From NCBI GenBank assembly GCA_005406025.1, contig BGZK01000153.1, positions 372,001 through 436,000 of the forward strand: a stretch of 64,000 nt of DNA, given 5' to 3'. This stretch comes from Eumeta japonica (lineage: Eukaryota > Arthropoda > Insecta > Lepidoptera > Psychidae). The translations under genes and the position numbers were made by a program. Below the pieces are notes generated by a model, which was not told the origin of the DNA, did not search any database, and saw only the letters and a program-made list of their open reading frames with translations. Of this stretch, positions 58,278 to 64,000 are shown piece after piece. Positions within the stretch are counted from its first letter, which is position 1. Each line of letters opens with the position of its first letter.

Positions 58278-59175
58278 AAAAAATCGGCCAAGAGCATGTC
58301 GGACCATACTCAATGTACGGTTCGGTAGCCGTCACTGCAAAGAAATCCACTACAGATGAAATTTTGGATGGTTAGATGAATACTACCATTATTTTTTTGG
58401 TTTGAACGGTTAAAAACACGTTTTGAAAAATGATTATATGACATTCTTGCATACAAAGATTATATCAAGTATATTTTATGATATTATTGTAATACATTTC
58501 TAATTTAATTTGTTTACCTAAAAACATGTACTAAACTTTAAGAGCATTGAAACATAATTAAAACACTCTACAGTCTCAAAATATAAAAATATGATGTGAA
58601 AAATGCACCAGCAAAAGAATATATCTTCTTGGCACTTACATCCTTTTATTGAGAAGGGCAGTTTTCAGGCAATAACTCAAAAACGGAATATTCGCTTATC
58701 GGTACCTTATTGAAAATAATTTTCATTGAAAGTGTTTATTAAGGGTTATTTTTGTAATTTCTTTTCATATTTTTTGGATATGCAGTTTAAAAAATAGAGG
58801 CGGGGGGAACACAATTTATGTCTCTTTCAGAATGTATATTTCCAAAAATCTTCATTAAATCAAAGAATTCTTTAGAAACCTTAAAGTGTTTTTTTAAAGA
58901 ACTGTGGAAATATGTGCCATACGTTGATGTTTGCTGAAAAAAATTTTTTTCAACTTCTGTCACATGTATGAAGTACCCCCTTAGAAATATTTATTTTTAT
59001 ATTTTGCTACCAAACTAAGTAGCGGCTTATACAAGACACGTCCATTATAAATTTCATCAATATACGTCTTGTAATTTTTGAATAAAATGTATGCGACCCA
59101 CGGACGGACGGACGGACAGATATGAAACTACAAAGATTTCGTTTTTACCATTTTGTCTCGGAGCCCTAAAAACGG
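58278..59175 (+). repeat. Interspersed repeat family A, copy 4 (longest copy)
   Basis: Begins TCGGCCAAGAGCATGTCGGA (58284), carries the AATGCACCAGCAAAAGAAT start of the central part, TTTTTTTCAACTTCTGTCAC, AAACTAAGTAGCGGCTTATA, CACGGACGGACGGACGGACA and ends CATTTTGTCTCGGAGCCCTA. The start and end show CGG(T)ACC / GGAGCCC-like words in inverted relation. No open frame. Confidence 0.8.
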
Positions 59176-61020
59176 ACATTGTAATATTTCTATAATTATT
59201 TTGCCAGTACGAAGTAAGTTAAAAGTCATTTAAAAAAAGTGTGCATTATTGTTTTTTGTATTATGAATTAATGAAACTTTGTGCCATGACGACGGTTATA
59301 AAATAAGGTTTAATCGTTTCAGTGCAGAACCTCTTCTAAGAAAACCGGCGACAATGAACTTTTGATACGCGGCTACGAATCGTAACACCTCACGTAAAAG
59401 CGAAGATTAAGGGCGGGCGGAATGCACTTAGCTTTATAAGGGCGGCTGTGCTCGTGGGGGGGAAGACTTGAAATATTGATGGACTAGGGATTATTTCGTA
59501 CTTGAGCATATTTCTGAATAATATTTATGTTGAAAATAGTACGTGCGTTCGCAAAAACGTTAATGCTTTCTCTAAAACCAATGAATGCCACAATTATTTA
59601 AATAAGGTAGAAAAATATATGCTCACACTTTCCAGGTTCAAACTGTTCAGGATTAGTCATTTTTTCAATTGGCTTCTGTCTTTTTATCCAATATTCTAGA
59701 CTCAACAGGATTTGTGTGAACTAATAAAATTATAATCAACAACCAATAATAAATGTATAAAAGCTCAGCTAATAAAAAAGACTATAAATATGTTAATGCA
59801 TATTTAAATGTTATTAATGTTTTAGCGTGGATTTAATAGAAATGAATTTCAGAAAAAAAGCATAGGAGATAGTTTTTGATTCTTCTTCTCTCTTGGAACT
59901 GGCGGCAGTATATAAATTAATTTATTTTAACTTTCAACGAGGGTCTGTAAGCACTCTATGCTCAAAAAATAGATCATTTATTTTCCTTTTCTTTTTAGAT
60001 TACCTTTTTAGAATTAAAATTCTATCGTATATCGTCTGCAATCGATTAATTAAATTGTAGTTTAGAAAATTCATTTTTCCAAAATTTTAAAATTTCTTCC
60101 ATAAAGCTGGATTTTGTAATTTAGCTGGAGGGAAGAAGAGATATATGTTTTTCAAGGGATAATGTATTTTTGTAAATTAAGTAAGTACAATGTGTGTGCT
60201 GCTTCAGTTATTACAAAGGCATAGCAGGACAGAGCTCAAAGCGAGTTTAATATCAAACGCGAAATTTTTAACTTCGTAACGTCACCGACAAATCTTCACA
60301 TGTTATTTATTTAATAAAAGGTCTCGTGTCGCGTAAATCAAATAAGTTAAACTTAAATAAGTGCGTGAATTTAGCCTGTTTTCAGGATAACATTTTTTAA
60401 CATAACAATGCAAGTGGAACTCGTTACGTGACTCTGTAAGCGTCAGGCCGTAGTTCCCTCGTTAGCTTAACTTACAAGGCCTAGGTATTGTGAGCGTCTA
60501 ACTTCACGTTCCTAAAGGAATAGCAATGAAGATTTTGCGCATTAAATTGAAAGAATTTGTATTTGTATCGAGATGATGTGATTAGGTAGAATATTATCAT
60601 GTACTTTTGTTATATAATCATTTAAAATGTCCAATGAATTTGTTTACAAATATGAATATTAATGTGAATGTGCTTCGTAGCTATTTAAATCGTTTTAAAT
60701 TTCTCAAATGAAAAACACATATCAAAGAAAAATACTGTAATGAGATTTTAATCATTTAGAAAAGGTATAAATTTTGTAAACATCATTTTTTAAATATCAA
60801 ATGATGTTTACAAAAAACAAAAAAAAAATACTTAACGATTCTGTAAGTCACACGCTGAGTAGCAAATTTTCTAACAGTCGTATTAACAAAATTGTAGAAT
60901 TCGGAAAACGATCATGAAACTGGAATAAAATAAATGTTCGATTGTTCTGAAAGTTCCAGGCCTCTAAAACTGATTTATTATCTTATATTTCTGAAATGTT
61001 ATGTACAAAAATATAACACA
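59176..61020. other. AT-rich DNA; small GC patch at 59410-59465
   Basis: No gene. The patch reads GGGCGGGCGGAATGCACTTA, then GGGCGGCTGTGCTCGTGGGG. Confidence 0.45.
60772..60815. repeat. Perfect 17-bp hairpin with 10-base loop
   Basis: TTTTGTAAACATCATTT (60772-60788) and AAATGATGTTTACAAAA (60799-60815) are exact reverse complements. Confidence 0.85.
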
Positions 61021-61024
61021 TGTG

Positions 61025-61170
61025 GTACAAAAACTGCGATTAAAACAGACAACGGAACTGGAATTAAAATCAAGAACAGAACTAGTATTGGAATCGTGAT
61101 AGAAAGGTTTTACGATATAAGTAAAAGGTGAAATAAATTATTTTATGCTCACGCGGGCGAAAGCACAAAA
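61025..61170 (+). repeat. Purine-rich repeat family B, locus 5
   Basis: CGGAACTGGAATTAAAATCA, AAGAACAGAACTAGTATTGG and the end block CACGCGGGCGAAAGC match the family's body and 3' end. Confidence 0.6.
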
Positions 61171-61689
61171 TGATAGTTACAGAATGAAATTGATCCGGAA
61201 AATGTAAAAGATTCACGAACATGAATAATAAATTTTTGTATTGTTTAAATCTGATTTAATACTTAATTCTTGGTTGTCACACAGCAACTATGGCTTTAAT
61301 AAAAATTAAAAAAAAATTGAAGTTAATGTCGAACGCATGTACTAAACCCTGACAAAATAAAAGGGTTGTTAATACCTAATTAAACCTTTGCACAGGTAGG
61401 TATATAGGAGCGGGGGACTTGTTAACACAGTAATTCCGCGACCCGTGTCACGTGGGCTCCTGTAGGATTCCCTTAACGAGATTAAAACGGGGAAAAATGC
61501 CCAACCCGCCCGCGAGCTTGCCCTTTCTTCTTGATCCCACATAGCGATACATACAGGGCTGGATAATGTACGATGATAAGGAGAAAAAATTTAACGCAAT
61601 AATTTTTATACGAAAAAGATTTGAATTTAATTTGGACTTATATTTTGAGTCCGGTAGACGCAACCGACAGTTTATATGACTGAACAACA

Positions 61690-61850
61690 AATTCATTGAA
61701 AACTCGATTGGAATCCCGGTCTTGCTCTTTATTCTAATCCCGGTTCAGTTCTGATTAAGATCCCTGTCGCGCCCTCTATTTCGGTATCGATCTCGATGTC
61801 AATTACCATGCTGGTCCAACTTTCGATTTCGGTTATGTCGCTTCTTTAAA
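61690..61850 (-). repeat. Purine-rich repeat family B, locus 6 (inverted)
   Basis: On the minus strand, words such as CGAAATCGAAAG, GAGATCGATACCGAAATAG and CCGGGATTAGAATAAAG repeat. It faces locus 5 head to head about 560 bp away. Confidence 0.6.
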
Positions 61851-62169
61851 ATATAAACGCATTCTCGCGATTTATGTTAAATCTCAAGTTCAATTCCGGC
61901 ATGTCGGATGTTGTAAACAAACACTAAATAGACATTAAACGCACCTCCTAACGGACTAAAACGGTTATTGTATGCACGTTAGTTCAAAATGGAAAATGTG
62001 TGTTTTGCAACGCACAGTCAATCACGAATTTAAGAGTTAAGCCCTTTATTATACATCGAATTTTTTCGTTTGCTAGATTAATTTAATTTAGCATATATAT
62101 ATAGCTTGAAAAGCGGTCATTCGAGATTAAAGCTTTTCGAGCTTTCGTAAGTAATCCAAAAATAACGAG

Positions 62170-62305
62170 CCAGCAATTAAATGTAGCTTTGAGACGGGCG
62201 TCCCTTCGAAGGGGCCGTTATCGATGCGTCGTGCGCGGCGCGTGTCCGCGCCCAGATAGCCGTACGCTCCGACTGCTCGGCGCGCGTTTGAGGGTTATGT
62301 AGTTT
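62170..62305. promoter_or_regulatory. GC-rich island with TTATCG and CAGATA motifs
   Basis: GGGCGTCCCTTCGAAGGGGC contains the palindrome CCCTTCGAAGGG, followed by CGTTATCGATGCG, CGTGCGCGGCGCGTGTCCGC and CCCAGATAGCC. Same style as the islands at 21.4, 47.9 and 53.2 kb. Confidence 0.4.
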
Positions 62306-62859
62306 CAAACAGATTACGTTTTAGATTGAAGGGTTACCCGCGACGATTTCCAGAGTCCTATCGATATTTTTTGGTTATTTTTAATACGAGATTAATAATA
62401 ATACAAACTTTACAAGGTTAGACGCACTTCGATATGACAGCAATGATACTATATTTTTAATGGTGGTTAAGATAACATGGATTAGAAAACAAACGTAATG
62501 GCAATGTTAATATACTGAATTTGGATAATCACATTCTGCGATCCCGTCTTGTTGTAAAGCCAGGAATATGATTTACGACTCTCCATATATAATAAATGGG
62601 GAATCATATTTTATATCGATATTAAATCAATATCATATAATTACATTTTTAAAGTAAATTTACGTTTTAATAGTCAACACTCATATCTACTTCAGTGTCG
62701 CATCTCCGTACTTTTGGTAGTTCGGTGAAAATTTTCTGCCTTTTTCCGCCTTTTTTTCGGAGAAAAAATCCAGCTGTCAGTTTATAGAAAGTATAGATCA
62801 TATTCGAATTTTAATGTAATGACGTCGCAACAATAAACGGTTTTACAATCTGGACTTTT

Positions 62860-63000
62860 ATAGTCTGACTAGCTTTGGCCGTGACTTCGTCGGCGTAGAA
62901 GTCGAAAACGGTTCTAATAAGATTTTAATCGCTTTTTTACGTTATTAATTTTTTGTAACATTTAAATGATGCGCTTTTCATGTAGCAAGAAAAGCGCATG
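62860..63000. repeat. Repeat terminus and hairpin
   Basis: GACTAGCTTTGGCCGTGACT (62868 on), followed by TCGTCGGCGTAGAAG, is the CTAGC-plus-CTTCG terminus of a common repeat. At 62969-62999 ATGCGCTTTTC and GAAAAGCGCAT form an 11-bp hairpin. Confidence 0.55.
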
Positions 63001-64000
63001 ATCACTGCCCTTACTTATGTGCTTAGAATTTACTTTACCGATTTAACAGAATTGCAAAATTCTATATTATAGTCGACCATCCAGCCATTTACTACTGCCA
63101 TGTCATTTAATTTAAGTGTAAAACCAATGTCAGCCGGAAGTCATCTTCTGTACTGTGGGTAACCAGCGTCGCCTGTCTGTGTATCTCTCAAAAATTGTCT
63201 TGGATATTTTTTGTTACATTTATTATCTTTCATGCAGGAAGAATTATTATTAAGGTTCCCACATGGACCGTGTACCGTATTGTTATTTATTGTGTCGTAT
63301 AAAATAGGATCTTCATTTGGATTTAATATTTCAGCATATATAAGTTAATCCACCATGTAAAGTGAAATGCGATTAACCATACACAACAATATGTGTATGC
63401 GAGGCAGACCCCGTTTCTGTTATTCGGTAGAGAACATGAAACAACGTACCTCTCCAAATATTTTTCCTTTGGTTAGAAGTGCCATTATTTTCTTAACTTT
63501 AAGGTGAAAAACCCTGGCCATTATTATGTCTTGTTTATCATAACTCTTTTGCTCAGGCAAAAGCATCCGTAATTTTATCACATCGAGGATTGCAAGTAAA
63601 TGTTATAAAGAGATTGGGACGAACGTAGTGGCGCATGTACGACACGGCGCCTTCTGTCCTCTCATGTACATAGCGTGGCCTCTCAGTAAAAGAAGAAGCA
63701 CTACCTTTTGATCCAGCTGATCAGCATCAACGTTCTGTTTTTCTATCGAATTTACGATAATCAGAAGGTTCATTTTGGCTCTATTTTTTTTTTGATTTCT
63801 TGAGTTGTAATTTTCTGACCACGTTGGTAACCCTAGCTCTGTGTTTCTTCGACTTATTCTTTTGTTACTTATTAGTCAAACTAATGTCATTTTGAACTGA
63901 TGCATGGGTAGTGAATGTTGGAAATTCTGTGCAATTATTTGTACAAAGAAATAATTAAATCTGATTCACATTCAGATTCAATAATTGTATAAGTAGGCGA
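63001..64000. other. Mixed AT-rich DNA; unassigned 56-codon minus-strand frame
   Basis: On the minus strand, a frame beginning MNLLIIVNSIEKQNVDADQL near 63776 runs to about 63606 without a stop. The middle (QNVDADQLDQK...LLRGHAMYM) vaguely recalls an ankyrin-type repeat, but the match is too weak to claim. Otherwise no feature. Confidence 0.2.

Overview
This looks like AT-rich nuclear DNA from an insect, most likely a moth or butterfly. The call rests on repeat families I recognise from lepidopteran genomes: stretches built on GACGGACGGACAG / GGGTTCCG, repeats starting or ending at CTAGC with 'CTTCGTCCGCG'-like blocks, a gAGATGGTCATAGGAACTC-type tandem repeat, and the C-terminal tail of a non-LTR retrotransposon ending in a VSAYPxGK-type peptide. 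No database was consulted. I find no complete host protein-coding gene, no tRNA, no rRNA and no CRISPR array. Most open frames are chance frames in AT-rich or repeat sequence. The window behaves as a gene desert or the inside of very large introns, filled with decayed mobile DNA and crossed by short GC-rich islands that look like regulatory sequence.

Layout. 1-5.5 kb: a broken, non-retroviral RNA-virus helicase copy (about 2.1-3.25 kb, + strand), a possible retroelement tail, and the first copy of an interspersed repeat called family A here. 7-21 kb: TA microsatellites, a purine-rich repeat (family B), and a striking mirror arrangement. The left locus (10.06-11.57 kb) is (TA)n, a cluster of a 17-bp motif, then a ~105-bp degenerate tandem array. 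The right locus (19.84-21.08 kb) carries the same three parts in reverse order and reverse orientation. A miniature element of 52-57 bp with 8-bp target duplications occurs twice (14.13 and 20.25 kb), the second copy inside the right array. 21-32 kb: GC islands, remnants of two non-LTR retrotransposons (25.7 and 30.0 kb) and a ~190-bp MITE (27.3 kb). 32.7 kb: one 140-nt segment on the minus strand that looks like an internal exon. 33-44 kb: family A copy 3, two dead mariner transposases (34.4 and 42.0-43.0 kb), and a retrotransposon tail (43.4-43.76 kb) holding two back-to-back hairpins. 44-64 kb: a 28-bp perfect hairpin, GC islands, a homogeneous 56-bp x 7 minisatellite (46.87-47.26 kb), family A copy 4 (58.3-59.2 kb) and more family B loci.

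The parts do not form a pathway. What they share is history: a virus fragment captured in the germ line, successive waves of transposons that nested in each other, and GC-rich islands with recurrent TTATCG / AGATAA (GATA-factor type) motifs that may be enhancers of a gene outside the window or of the gene to which the candidate exon belongs. The strongest items for follow-up are the viral helicase relic, the mirror repeat with its 17-bp motif, the tiny MITE with target duplications, the double fold-back at 43.6 kb, the 56-bp array and the candidate exon.
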